This document shows, one piece after another, positions 1 to 8,033 of a stretch of 64,000 nucleotides of DNA. The notes beneath the pieces are model-generated. The model ran no database searches. It was not told the origin of the DNA and saw only the letters and a program-made list of their open reading frames with translations. The translations under genes and the position numbers were made by a program. Each line of letters starts with the position of its first letter. Position 1 is the first letter of the stretch. The stretch comes from Microbacterium psychrotolerans (lineage in GTDB: Bacteria > Actinomycetota > Actinomycetes > Actinomycetales > Microbacteriaceae): contig NZ_JAVFWO010000001.1 of NCBI RefSeq assembly GCF_031085295.1, forward strand, positions 458,400 to 522,399, written 5' to 3'.

Positions 1-1354
1 AGGTGACGTAGACGTCGAGGTCCTGATGCAGGCCGACCAGGCGGTTCTCGGCCAGGAATCCGGAGCCGCCGCACGCCTCGCGGGCCTCCTGGATCGTGCT
101 GAGCGCGTTCCAGGTGCTGAGCGGCTTCAGCGCCGCAGCGAGCGTCTCGAGATCCTCGCGCTCCTCCGAGGTGTCGGTGCGCCCCGAGAAGACGCCGTCG
201 AACTTCTTCAGCAGCTCGTCGTGGCTGAAGAACTGCGCGTAGTTCTGCGCGAGGAGCGGAAGCAGGCGCCGCTGGTGCTTGCCGTAGTCGAGCAGCACGA
301 CCTCTTCGGTGCCGGCGCCCGAGTCGAACTGGCGGCGCTGGTTCGCGTACGTCAGCGCGATGTGCAGGGCGAGGGCGGTGCCGGTGGTCGCGGCGCCGTC
401 GAGCGACACGCGACCCTGCACCAGCGCACCGAGCATCGTGAAGAAGCGGCGACCGGGGCTCGGGATGTCGGACGTGTACGAGCCGTCCGCGGCGACCTGC
501 CCGTAGCGGTCGAGCAGGTTGAAGCGCGGCACTCGCACCTGATCGAACGCGAGCCGGCCGTTGTCGATGCCGTTGAGGCCCCCCTTGACGCCGTCGTCCT
601 CGCTGATGATGCCGGGGAGCATGTCGCCCTCGTCATCGCGGATCGGCACGAAGAAGCAGTGCACGCCGTAGTTCACGCCGCCGGTGATGAGCTGTGCGAA
701 CACGGTCGCGGCCTTGCCGTGCAGCGCGGCGTTGCCGAGGTAGTCCTTGTAGGCGCCGCGGAACGGCGTGTGGATCACGAACTCCTCGGTGTCGGCGTCG
801 TAGGTCGCGGTCGTGCCGATGGCCGCGACATCCGATCCGTGCCCGGTCTCGGTCATCGCGAACGCGCCCGGCAGGCTCACGTCGATGACGCCCGGCAGCC
901 ACGCCTCGTGGTGCTTCTGGGTGCCGAGCTGGAAGATCGCGGATCCGAAGAGCCCCCACTGCACGCCCGATTTGATCTGCAGGCTGGGGTCGGCGAGCAC
1001 GAGCTCCTGGAAGCCCGCGAGGTTCGCGCCGTTGTCGTTCAGGCCGCCGTACTGCTCGGGGAAGGCGCGGCGCGACCCGCCGTGCTCGACCAGCAGGTGC
1101 AGCTGCGTCAGGACGCGCTCGCGGTGCTCGGGCATCGGCTGCCCGTCGATGCGCCAGAAGGCGGGGTCCTTGATCATCTCGCGGGCCTCGCGACGGGTGT
1201 CACTCCATGTGCCGAGCAGGAGGTCGGTGACCGCGGCGATATCGATGCGGGGCTCGGATGCCTCGGCCGCCGTGTGCGGCGCGGTCGGGGCGCCACCGGC
1301 GGGGGTGCGCTTGCTGGTGGCGGGCTTCTTGGTGCGGACGGCGGCGTCGGCCAT
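1..1354 (-). CDS. Acyl-CoA oxidase/dehydrogenase family protein (3' end beyond window)
   Basis: Only the first 451 codons are present; the gene runs off the left edge. The product is a FAD-dependent acyl-CoA oxidase/dehydrogenase, expected to introduce the trans-2 double bond of acyl-CoA in beta-oxidation. Visible are the flavin/substrate motif AMTETGHGSDVAAI near residue 165 and a C-terminal-domain helix ending EACGGSGFLAENRL. Oxidase-type proteins carry TETGHG here, which favours that subfamily over classical short-chain dehydrogenases. The N-terminus has a Lys/Thr/Ala-rich tail of about 30 residues. I chose the ATG at 1354 because GAGAGG lies 8 bases upstream; an in-frame ATG at 1360 is too close to that site. 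Confidence 0.85.
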   Translation of the reverse strand, partial: MADAAVRTKKPATSKRTPAGGAPTAPHTAAEASEPRIDIAAVTDLLLGTWSDTRREAREMIKDPAFWRIDGQPMPEHRERVLTQLHLLVEHGGSRRAFPEQYGGLNDNGANLAGFQELVLADPSLQIKSGVQWGLFGSAIFQLGTQKHHEAWLPGVIDVSLPGAFAMTETGHGSDVAAIGTTATYDADTEEFVIHTPFRGAYKDYLGNAALHGKAATVFAQLITGGVNYGVHCFFVPIRDDEGDMLPGIISEDDGVKGGLNGIDNGRLAFDQVRVPRFNLLDRYGQVAADGSYTSDIPSPGRRFFTMLGALVQGRVSLDGAATTGTALALHIALTYANQRRQFDSGAGTEEVVLLDYGKHQRRLLPLLAQNYAQFFSHDELLKKFDGVFSGRTDTSEEREDLETLAAALKPLSTWNALSTIQEAREACGGSGFLAENRLVGLHQDLDVYVT

Positions 1355-1548
1355 GTGCATCACCTCTCGGTGCGATGGACAGAAGGAAGGTCACCTCGAC
1401 GGTAGGACTCCCACAAGGCAGGCTCAAAGCGGCTGGCGAATGTCTACAACGTGGATGCGAGACGGGTCGTCCGGGCGTTGTGCGAGACGCACAGGTGGGC
1501 GCGATCGCTCTGCTGTGCCAGTCGGTGGACCGCCGTAGGCTCATCGCC

Positions 1549-1908
1549 ATGACGCCTCCGCCGACTGCCATCACGACCGCGTTCATCCCCGTCCGCGACG
1601 CGCGCGCCGGGGCGCACTGGTATGCGGACGCTTTCGGCCTCGGCATCGCCGAGGAGACCGACTTCTCGAGCGTGCTCGCCGGGTCCCACGGCCAGGTGAC
1701 GCTGATGGGCCCGAAGAGCGGCATCCGCGTCGAGCCCGGCCTGCCCTGGGCGACGTGCAACTTCCGTGTCGACGATCTCGCGTCGGTGCACGAGCGGCTC
1801 GCCCGGCTCGGCGCGCACCCCGGCGACATGCTGGGCGACCCCGACCGCTGCCTGTTCTTCACCGCGACGGATCCCGACGGCAACACACTCCTCGTGACCG
1901 ACCGCTGA
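1549..1908 (+). CDS. VOC (glyoxalase/bleomycin-resistance fold) family protein
   Basis: A 119-residue single VOC-fold protein. It has paired beta-alpha-beta-beta-beta halves, starting ITTAFIPVRDARAGAHWYADAFGL and ending FTATDPDGNTLLVTDR, the usual start and end of one VOC domain. Family members are metal-dependent lyases, dioxygenases or drug-binding resistance proteins, and the substrate cannot be read here. No strong ribosome site precedes the ATG. The gene lies divergent from the acyl-CoA oxidase gene. Confidence 0.75.
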   Translation: MTPPPTAITTAFIPVRDARAGAHWYADAFGLGIAEETDFSSVLAGSHGQVTLMGPKSGIRVEPGLPWATCNFRVDDLASVHERLARLGAHPGDMLGDPDRCLFFTATDPDGNTLLVTDR

Positions 1909-1977
1909 GCCGAGGATGCCGGCCGACCGGTGCCGCGGACACGCACGGGTGGTGCGGTGTCGGGGAGACGGCGCACA

Positions 1978-3258
1978 ATGGGCGCGATGAACGCAGCCGT
2001 GACGCTCGCACCGTGGGGTCCCGCCGACCTGCCGCTGCTGGAGCGCGCCAACACGCCCGAGATGACGGCCCATCTGGGCGGCCCCGAGACGCCTGCGCAG
2101 CTCGACGAGCGACAGGAGCGCTACCTGCGTCTCGGCGCCGCGGGCGAAGCCGCGATGTACCGGATCGAGGTGGGCGGCACGCCCGTCGGCGGCATCGGGT
2201 ACTGGCAGGTCGAGCACGAGGGCACGCCGGCGTGGGAGACCGGATGGAACGTCTTCCCTGAGTGGCAGGGGCGCGGCATCGCCCGTGAGGCGCTGCGGCT
2301 CGTCATCCGGCTGGTCGTCGCCCGGGGCGAGCGCGATCTGCTGGTCGCCTACCCGGGCGTCGACAACCCCTCGTCGAACGCGCTGTGCCGCACCGCCGGA
2401 TTCGCGCATCGCGGATCGGGGAGCATGCCGTGGCGCGGCGGCGAGCTCTCCTTCAACACCTGGGTGCTCGACATGGCGCCGCTCGATCTCGACAGGCGCG
2501 AACCGGACCTCGACGAGCGGTTCGACGAAGGCGTGCTCGATGAGAAGGTGTGGTGGCCGTACTACCTCGCGCACTGGTCGACGCGCGAGCGCGCGGCGGC
2601 GAGGTACTCGGTCGCTCCGGACGGGCTCGAACTGCGCATCGACGCCGACACTCCCGCGTGGTCACCGGAGTTCGACGGCGGCAACCGCGTGTCGCACCTG
2701 CAGACCGGTCAGTTCTCGGGGCCGCTGGGCGGTTCGATCGGGCAGCATCGCTTCCGCGACGGACTCGTCGTGCGCGAGGCGCAGCCCGAGCGCCGCCTGC
2801 ATCTCCCGCGCCACGGCGTGATCGAGGTGCGGCTGGCCGCCGTGCGTCATCCCGACGCGATGGTGGCCTTCTGGCCGATCGGCTTCGAGGAGCGGCCCGA
2901 CGACTGCGGCGAGATCTGCATCGCCGAGATCTTCGGATCCGAGATCGATGACGACGGTGGCTGGGTCGGCGTCGGCGTGAAGTCTCAGAACGACCCGCGT
3001 CTGCGCACGGACTTCGAGAAGATCCGCGTCGACGGCGACCTCACCGGCTTCCACGACTACGCGGTGGAGTGGACGCCGGACGGGCTGCGCTTCTTCATCG
3101 ACCACCGGTGGGTGAAGACCGTGAACCAGGCGATCGACTACCCGATGCAGCTCATGCTCGACATCTACGAGTTCCCTCGCGCGGACGGCACGCGTGACCT
3201 CGCCGCACTCCCCCACGTACTGCGGGTCGACCGCGTGCGGACGTTCCCGCCGGCGTGA
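1978..3258 (+). CDS. GNAT acetyltransferase fused to GH16-like lectin/hydrolase domain
   Basis: The 426-residue protein has two unrelated domains. Residues about 8-175 are a GNAT acyltransferase with the acetyl-CoA loop QGRGIA near residue 98 and a C-terminal NALCRTAGF segment. Residues about 185-426 are a concanavalin-like GH16 domain, recognised by WWPYYLAHWS, the active-site strand GEICIAEIFG (Glu312, Glu317) and HDYAVEWTPDGLRFFID. In classical GH16 the strand is E-[ILV]-D-x-x-E; here the middle Asp is Cys314 while both catalytic Glu are kept. No signal peptide is seen, so it is probably cytoplasmic. The ATG at 1978 has GGGGAG 10 bases upstream; an alternative start is 1987. The fusion is real in this sequence because no stop or frame change separates the domains. 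Confidence 0.8.
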   Translation: MGAMNAAVTLAPWGPADLPLLERANTPEMTAHLGGPETPAQLDERQERYLRLGAAGEAAMYRIEVGGTPVGGIGYWQVEHEGTPAWETGWNVFPEWQGRGIAREALRLVIRLVVARGERDLLVAYPGVDNPSSNALCRTAGFAHRGSGSMPWRGGELSFNTWVLDMAPLDLDRREPDLDERFDEGVLDEKVWWPYYLAHWSTRERAAARYSVAPDGLELRIDADTPAWSPEFDGGNRVSHLQTGQFSGPLGGSIGQHRFRDGLVVREAQPERRLHLPRHGVIEVRLAAVRHPDAMVAFWPIGFEERPDDCGEICIAEIFGSEIDDDGGWVGVGVKSQNDPRLRTDFEKIRVDGDLTGFHDYAVEWTPDGLRFFIDHRWVKTVNQAIDYPMQLMLDIYEFPRADGTRDLAALPHVLRVDRVRTFPPA

Positions 3259-3296
3259 CACCCACCGCGGGGCCGTACGGGCGCTCGGCGTCGGCG

Positions 3297-5078
3297 TCAG
3301 AAGAGCCCGACGACGCGCCCGTCGTCGTCGACGTCGATCGTGTTCGCGGCCGGAACCGCGGGCAGGCCGGGCATCGTCATGATGTCGCCGCAGACCATCA
3401 CCACGAAGCGCGCGCCGGCGGCGAGGCGCACCTCGCGGATGTCGACGGCATGCCCCGTCGGTGCACCGCGCAGCTTCGGGTCGGTCGAGAAGGAGTACTG
3501 GGTCTTCGCGACGCACACCGGGTAGCGGCCGTAGCCCTCGTCCTGCAGGCGCTTGATCTGCGCGCGTACCGCCGTCGAGGCCGTCACCTCCGAGGCGCCG
3601 TAGATGCGCGTCGCGATCGCGCTCATCTTGTGCCACAGCGTCGCGTCGTCGGGGTAGGTGAACCGGAGTCCGCCGGGCTCCTGGCCGGCATCGGGGGCGT
3701 GGGCCGCATCCTCGCGCCGAGCCGCATCCGCGCCCCGAGTCGCATCCGTTCCCTGAGCGGCACCCGCGCCGCGCGCCGCAACCGGCGCCTCGCAGAGGCG
3801 CACGACCTCTCTCGCGAGGCTCTCCGCGCCTGCGCCGCCCTCGGCGAAGTGCTTCGCGACCACGGCCGTGACCCCGACCGCCTCCGACGCGGCGACGAGC
3901 GCCGCGATCTCGGCATCCGTGTCTTCTGCGCGATGGTTGATCGCGACGACCGCCGGTATCCCCCACGTCTCGCGGATCGTCGTCAGGTGACGCACCAGGT
4001 TGGCCGTGCCGTGCTCGAGCGCCGGGACGTTCTCGTGCGTCAGGTCGGCGACCTCCACACCGCCGTGGTACTTCATCGCGCGCACGGTCGCGACGACGAC
4101 GGCCACGTCGGGCCGGAGCCCTGTCGTACGGCACAGGATGTCGACGAACTTCTCCGCGCCGAGGTCGGCGCCGAACCCGGCCTCGGTGACGACGTAGTCG
4201 GCCATGCGCAGCGCCGAGTCGGTCGCGAGGTACGAGTTGCAGCCGTGTGCGATGTTCGCGAACGGACCCCCGTGCACGAAGGCCGGCGTGTGCTCGAGGG
4301 TCTGCACGAGGTTCGGGGCGAGCGCGTCGCGCAGCACCGCCGCCATCGCGCCGTGGGCGTGCAGGTCGCGGGCGCGCACCGGGCTCCGATCGCGCGTGTA
4401 CGCGACGACGATCTCGCCGAGACGCTCTTTGAGGTCGGCGAGGTCGGTGGCGAGGCAGAAGATGGCCATCACCTCGCTGGCCACGACGATGTCGAAGCCG
4501 CCCTCGCGCGGGTACCCGTTTCCGGGCCCGCCGAGGCCGATGACGGTGTCGCGCAGCGCGCGGTCGTTGACGTCGAGTACGCGCCGCCACGTCACGCGCC
4601 GCACATCGATGCCGAGCGCGTTGCCATGATGCACGTGGTTGTCGATCAGCGCGGCGAGCAGATTCGTGGCGATCGCGATCGCCGAGAAGTCCCCGGTGAA
4701 GTGGAGGTTGATGTCTTCCATGGGCACGACCTGCGCGTACCCGCCGCCGGCGGCGCCGCCCTTCATGCCGAACACAGGTCCGAGCGCGGGCTCGCGCAGG
4801 CAGATCATGGCCCGTTCGCCGATGCGCCGGAGCGCGTCGCCGAGCCCGACGGTCGTGGTGGTCTTGCCCTCGCCCGCGGGCGTGGGCGAGACCGCCGTCA
4901 TCAGCACGAGCCGCCCGCGCGGCCTGTCGCGAAGAGTCCGCAGGTGCCGCAACGACACCTTCGCCTTGTAGCGGCCGTACGGCTCCAGCTCGTCATCGGG
5001 GATGCCGAGATCCTTGGCGATCCGCCCGATCGGCCAGAGGTCGGCCTGCTGTGCGATCTCGATGTTGCTCGTGGCCAC
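3297..5078 (-). CDS. fhs: Formate--tetrahydrofolate ligase
   Basis: A 593-residue FTHFS that makes 10-formyl-tetrahydrofolate from formate, THF and ATP in one-carbon metabolism. Diagnostic features are the P-loop TPAGEGKTT (about residues 66-75), [30 protein letters not shown] and the C-terminal [10 protein letters not shown]. The GTG at 5078 is preceded by GAGGGAG at 6 bases, so the longer reading from 5204 is unlikely. Residues about 428-467 form an Ala/Gly/Asp/Arg-rich insertion with short degenerate repeats, located before the conserved LRFTYPDD segment. The gene ends 38 bp from the convergent GNAT-GH16 gene. Confidence 0.95.
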   Translation of the reverse strand: MATSNIEIAQQADLWPIGRIAKDLGIPDDELEPYGRYKAKVSLRHLRTLRDRPRGRLVLMTAVSPTPAGEGKTTTTVGLGDALRRIGERAMICLREPALGPVFGMKGGAAGGGYAQVVPMEDINLHFTGDFSAIAIATNLLAALIDNHVHHGNALGIDVRRVTWRRVLDVNDRALRDTVIGLGGPGNGYPREGGFDIVVASEVMAIFCLATDLADLKERLGEIVVAYTRDRSPVRARDLHAHGAMAAVLRDALAPNLVQTLEHTPAFVHGGPFANIAHGCNSYLATDSALRMADYVVTEAGFGADLGAEKFVDILCRTTGLRPDVAVVVATVRAMKYHGGVEVADLTHENVPALEHGTANLVRHLTTIRETWGIPAVVAINHRAEDTDAEIAALVAASEAVGVTAVVAKHFAEGGAGAESLAREVVRLCEAPVAARGAGAAQGTDATRGADAARREDAAHAPDAGQEPGGLRFTYPDDATLWHKMSAIATRIYGASEVTASTAVRAQIKRLQDEGYGRYPVCVAKTQYSFSTDPKLRGAPTGHAVDIREVRLAAGARFVVMVCGDIMTMPGLPAVPAANTIDVDDDGRVVGLF

Positions 5079-5345
5079 GCGGCACTCCCTCGACGCACCG
5101 TCCCGGCACCGCCACCGGGCACCGTCGCGGGCGCCGTCGCCCGCACGCGCCAGCCTATGTGCGGGCGCCCCGGATCCCCGGGCGCTCGCGGGGCCCGTCA
5201 CCATCCCGTGTTCTCACCGGATGCCCCTGACGTCCCGGGGATCGATGTGGGCGTTCGGTCTGAGCACGAGCTCTGAACGGGTGCGGGGCGGTGAGCATGC
5301 GGCGGAAGGCTGGCGCGCCTGCGGGCCGCTCCCTACCGTGGAGCA

Positions 5346-5807
5346 ATGGCGACGGCGGAGGTGCGCAGGGCAACCGTGGACGACGCCGAGCGCGTGGCCC
5401 GGCTGCTGCATGACTTCAACACGGAGTTCGACACCGACTCGCCGGGGCCGGTCGTGCTGGCCGAGCGCCTGCGCCGCCTGCTCGCCGGCACGCAGACGTT
5501 CGCGCTGCTCGGCGGCGAGCCCGCGGTCGGCATCGCGCTCGTGACGCTGCGTCCCAACATCTGGTACCCGGGCCCCGTGGCTCTGCTCGACGAGATGTAC
5601 GTCGCACCGCGGGCGCGCGGAGCCGGCATCGGCGGAGCGATCGTGGAGCGCCTCGTCACGGACTGCCGCCGCGACGGGGTGTCGGCCATCGAGATCAACG
5701 TCGACGAGGGTGACGTGGATGCTCAGCGCTTCTACGAACGCCACGGCTTCCATGGATCCGATCCTGAGACCGACGAGCGGGCGTACTACTTCTTCCAAGA
5801 GCTGTGA
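5346..5807 (+). CDS. GNAT family N-acetyltransferase
   Basis: A 153-residue single-domain GNAT enzyme that transfers an acetyl group from acetyl-CoA to an unidentified amine. The acetyl-CoA motif RARGAGIGGAIVERL is complete, preceded by the beta-4 strand VALLDEMYVAP and followed by INVDEGDVDAQRFYERHGF, the usual motif B. GGAG lies three to four bases before the ATG. It is monocistronic, in a pocket between the fhs gene and the GH3 locus, and faces a strong hairpin. Confidence 0.85.
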   Translation: MATAEVRRATVDDAERVARLLHDFNTEFDTDSPGPVVLAERLRRLLAGTQTFALLGGEPAVGIALVTLRPNIWYPGPVALLDEMYVAPRARGAGIGGAIVERLVTDCRRDGVSAIEINVDEGDVDAQRFYERHGFHGSDPETDERAYYFFQEL

Positions 5808-5833
5808 GCCCCGGCGAACCCCGTCCACGCAAT

Positions 5834-5892
5834 GTGCTCTCGCCGAACGCACACGATGTCGACACGCGTGACGTGGGACTCGGCGAGAGCAC
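5834..5892. repeat. Inverted repeat GTGCTCTCGCCGA ... TCGGCGAGAGCAC
   Basis: A perfect 13-bp inverted repeat (5834-5846 and 5880-5892) separated by 33 bases, just downstream of the GNAT gene. The same 13-mer recurs at 34680-34692 and a 10-base part of it at 34721-34730, so it looks like a small dispersed REP-like element and not only a local terminator. Confidence 0.6.
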
Positions 5893-5915
5893 CCTAAGCG
5901 CACAGCAGGAGGGAC

Positions 5916-5948
5916 GGATGCCGCGCCGCGGGTCGCGGCGCGGCATCC
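5916..5948. terminator. Bidirectional GC hairpin terminator
   Basis: A perfect 15-bp stem (5916-5930 with 5934-5948) and a GGT loop lie between the convergent GNAT and GH3 genes. No T-tract follows, as is usual in high-GC actinobacteria. Both arms end in the recurring GGATGCC/GGCATCC heptamer. Confidence 0.7.
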
Positions 5949-5979
5949 GTCTCAGCGGCTCAGAGCGCGTCTCGGCGGC

Positions 5980-7782
5980 TCAGAGCGACAGCCCGTGCCC
6001 GAAGCGGAACAGCGGCTCGGCGGTGTCGAACGGCACGTCGGGGCGCGAGGCCTCGACCGCCGCCATCGACGAGGGGATGTCGAACGGCAGCCTGCCCTGT
6101 GCGGGTGCAGCACCGCTCAGAACGTCGAGCAGCGCCGTGGCGCCGGCACCCCAGTTGCCGACGACCGCGTGCGCGGCCTCCACGACGGGGCCGAGGATCG
6201 CGGGGCGATCGAGGAACACGTCGACCACGGTCGGCACCGCCGCGGCGACCTCCGTGATGTGCGCGAGCACGTCGGCGGGGAACTCGAGCGAGCCGGCGTG
6301 GAAGAAGTTCTCGAACATCGTCTCGCGCTGCTCGAACGGCGCCTGCAGGCGGAGGATGGCGACGTCCGCCTCCGCCGGTGACGCGACGACCTCGCCGTAC
6401 GCCACCGCGATCTCGGGAGCGATGCCCTCGACGTACAGCTTCGCCCCCGGTGCGAACGGCAGCGTCGCGTCGCGGTTGGCCAGCACGGTGATCGATGCGC
6501 GCTGCGCGGCGTCGCCCTCGGCACGGAACGGCGCCGAGCCCACGATCGCGTCGGCGGCTTCGGCGTCGACATACGGGTTCTCGAACAGGCCGAGGAGGAA
6601 CTTCTCGCGCAGCAGGCGGCGCGCCGACACGTCGAGGCGGTCCTCGGCGAGGCGGCCCTCGCCCACGAGCTCGACCACGAGCTCGGGGCACGCCTCGCCG
6701 CCGAACTGGTCGGCGCCGGCATCCAGGATCTTGAGCACCCGCTCGGCCGGCGTCAGGTGCTCGACGCCCCACGCGCGAGCCGGGAACGGCTGGCCGAAGA
6801 TCGCGGCGTCGTTGACGAGACCCCAGTCGGTGCACACGATTCCGTCGAAGCCGTAGCGGTCGCGCAGCAGGCCGGTGAGCACCGACTTGTTGAAGCCGAA
6901 GCCGACCTCCTCGTACTCGGTGCCGACCGGCATGCCGTAGTAGGGCATGACCTGGCGGACGCCCGCTTCAAAGGCCGCCTCGAACGGCTTCAGGTGCAGC
7001 TCGAACTGCCCGCCCGGGTACACCTGCTCCCGCCCGTACGCGAAGTGCGGGTCTTCGCCGTCCTTCTGCGGGCCACCGCCGGGAAAGTGCTTGACCATCG
7101 CCGAGACCGCGCCGGGGCCGAACGACTCACCGTTCTGGAACCCGCGGATATACGCGGCGCCCAGCTCGCCCGAGAGCTTCGCGTCCTCACCGAAGGTCTG
7201 GAGCGCGCGCGCCCAGCGGGGCTCGGTCGCGAGGTCGACCTGCGGGTGCAGTGCGACGCGGATGCCGACCGCCGTGTACTCCTGACGCGCGATGTCACCG
7301 AACCGCTCGACGAGCGCCGCGTCGCGCGTCGCGGCGAGGCCCAGCGCGTCGGGCCACTGCGAGAAGGGGCCCGCGAGCATCGCCGTACCGGGGTTCTCGG
7401 TGAACGAGTGGCGCGGATCGGTCGAGATCGTCACGGGGATGCCGAGTCGAGTGGATGCCGCGAGCTCCTGCAGCCTGTTGTGCCAGCGGGCGATCGCGCC
7501 CGCGGTGGGGGCGACGCCGAGCAGGTTGAAATGCGTCATGCCCTTCTCGAGCACGTATTCGCGGTTCGACGGCAGCCCGAACACCGGGTCGGCCTCGGCG
7601 AGCTCGCCGTCCTCACCCATCGTGATCATGGTCTGGAAGAGGAGGCCCGCCTTCTCCTCCAGCGTCATCTCGGCCAGCAGCAGCTCGACGCGCTCCGCGA
7701 CCGGCAGGCTCGCGTCGAGCCAGGGACGCTCCTCGGCGGCTGCGGCTCCCGCCGGGCTGTTCGTCGACGTGGTGTCGGTCAT
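5980..7782 (-). CDS. Glycoside hydrolase family 3 protein (beta-glycosidase)
   Basis: A 600-residue GH3 enzyme predicted to release non-reducing terminal beta-linked sugars. The N-terminal TIM barrel carries RLGIPVTISTDPRHSF, KHFPGGG and GIVCTDWG, where Asp319 is the expected nucleophile. The alpha/beta sandwich domain follows from about residue 395, but no C-terminal fibronectin domain is seen and the protein ends SRPDVPFDTAEPLFRFGHGLSL. There is no signal peptide, suggesting intracellular action on an imported oligosaccharide or glycoside. The ATG at 7782 has GAGGGAG 7 bases upstream and overlaps the stop of an upstream gene remnant (TGATG). The divergent tandem-TetR gene is the likely regulator. 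Confidence 0.9.
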   Translation of the reverse strand: MTDTTSTNSPAGAAAAEERPWLDASLPVAERVELLLAEMTLEEKAGLLFQTMITMGEDGELAEADPVFGLPSNREYVLEKGMTHFNLLGVAPTAGAIARWHNRLQELAASTRLGIPVTISTDPRHSFTENPGTAMLAGPFSQWPDALGLAATRDAALVERFGDIARQEYTAVGIRVALHPQVDLATEPRWARALQTFGEDAKLSGELGAAYIRGFQNGESFGPGAVSAMVKHFPGGGPQKDGEDPHFAYGREQVYPGGQFELHLKPFEAAFEAGVRQVMPYYGMPVGTEYEEVGFGFNKSVLTGLLRDRYGFDGIVCTDWGLVNDAAIFGQPFPARAWGVEHLTPAERVLKILDAGADQFGGEACPELVVELVGEGRLAEDRLDVSARRLLREKFLLGLFENPYVDAEAADAIVGSAPFRAEGDAAQRASITVLANRDATLPFAPGAKLYVEGIAPEIAVAYGEVVASPAEADVAILRLQAPFEQRETMFENFFHAGSLEFPADVLAHITEVAAAVPTVVDVFLDRPAILGPVVEAAHAVVGNWGAGATALLDVLSGAAPAQGRLPFDIPSSMAAVEASRPDVPFDTAEPLFRFGHGLSL

Positions 7783-7871
7783 CACTTCACTCCCTCGATG
7801 CGGTAGACGAGCACGGCGCCGGCAAGGGCGACGAGCGCGCCGAAGAGGCAATACGTGGTGTAGCCGCGATC
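7782..7871 (-). pseudogene. 3' remnant of a membrane transporter gene
   Basis: About 29 codons encode a hydrophobic helix (YCLFGALVALAGAVLVYRI) ending EGVK, a typical last membrane segment of an MFS/GPH-type sugar transporter. The stop overlaps the GH3 start as TGATG, the spacing expected in an operon. No ATG, GTG or TTG with a ribosome site opens this frame, and the rest of a transporter is absent. I read it as the tail left after a deletion; an unrelated open frame is the alternative. Confidence 0.45.
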
Positions 7872-7943
7872 GGATTCCTTCCTCGGGTGCGGCGCGTGTC
7901 GGCTCCGACGCGCGTCACTGCACGACGATACATGAATCCCGAT

Positions 7944-7992
7944 CGATTGGTAACTGAAAGTAGACCGATTGGTAAGACCACGGCGATATGAT
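7944..7992 (+). promoter_or_regulatory. Duplicated operator and -10 box before the tandem TetR gene
   Basis: The 10-mer CGATTGGTAA occurs at 7944-7953 and 7966-7975, a 22-bp (two-turn) phase. A -10-like TATGAT follows at 7987-7992. The repeats lie in the divergent space between the GH3 locus and the TetR gene, where an autoregulatory operator is expected. Confidence 0.55.
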
Positions 7993-8033
7993 GGAGCGAT
8001 AGCGGGGAGCCGCGGAGAAGGGGGTGCCAGGAC

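Noticed and set aside
26..1405. Long plus-strand open frame opposite the acyl-CoA oxidase gene
   Set aside because: Composition is Arg/Ala/Val-rich as expected for the antisense of a GC-rich gene, and the minus-strand protein has clear family motifs.
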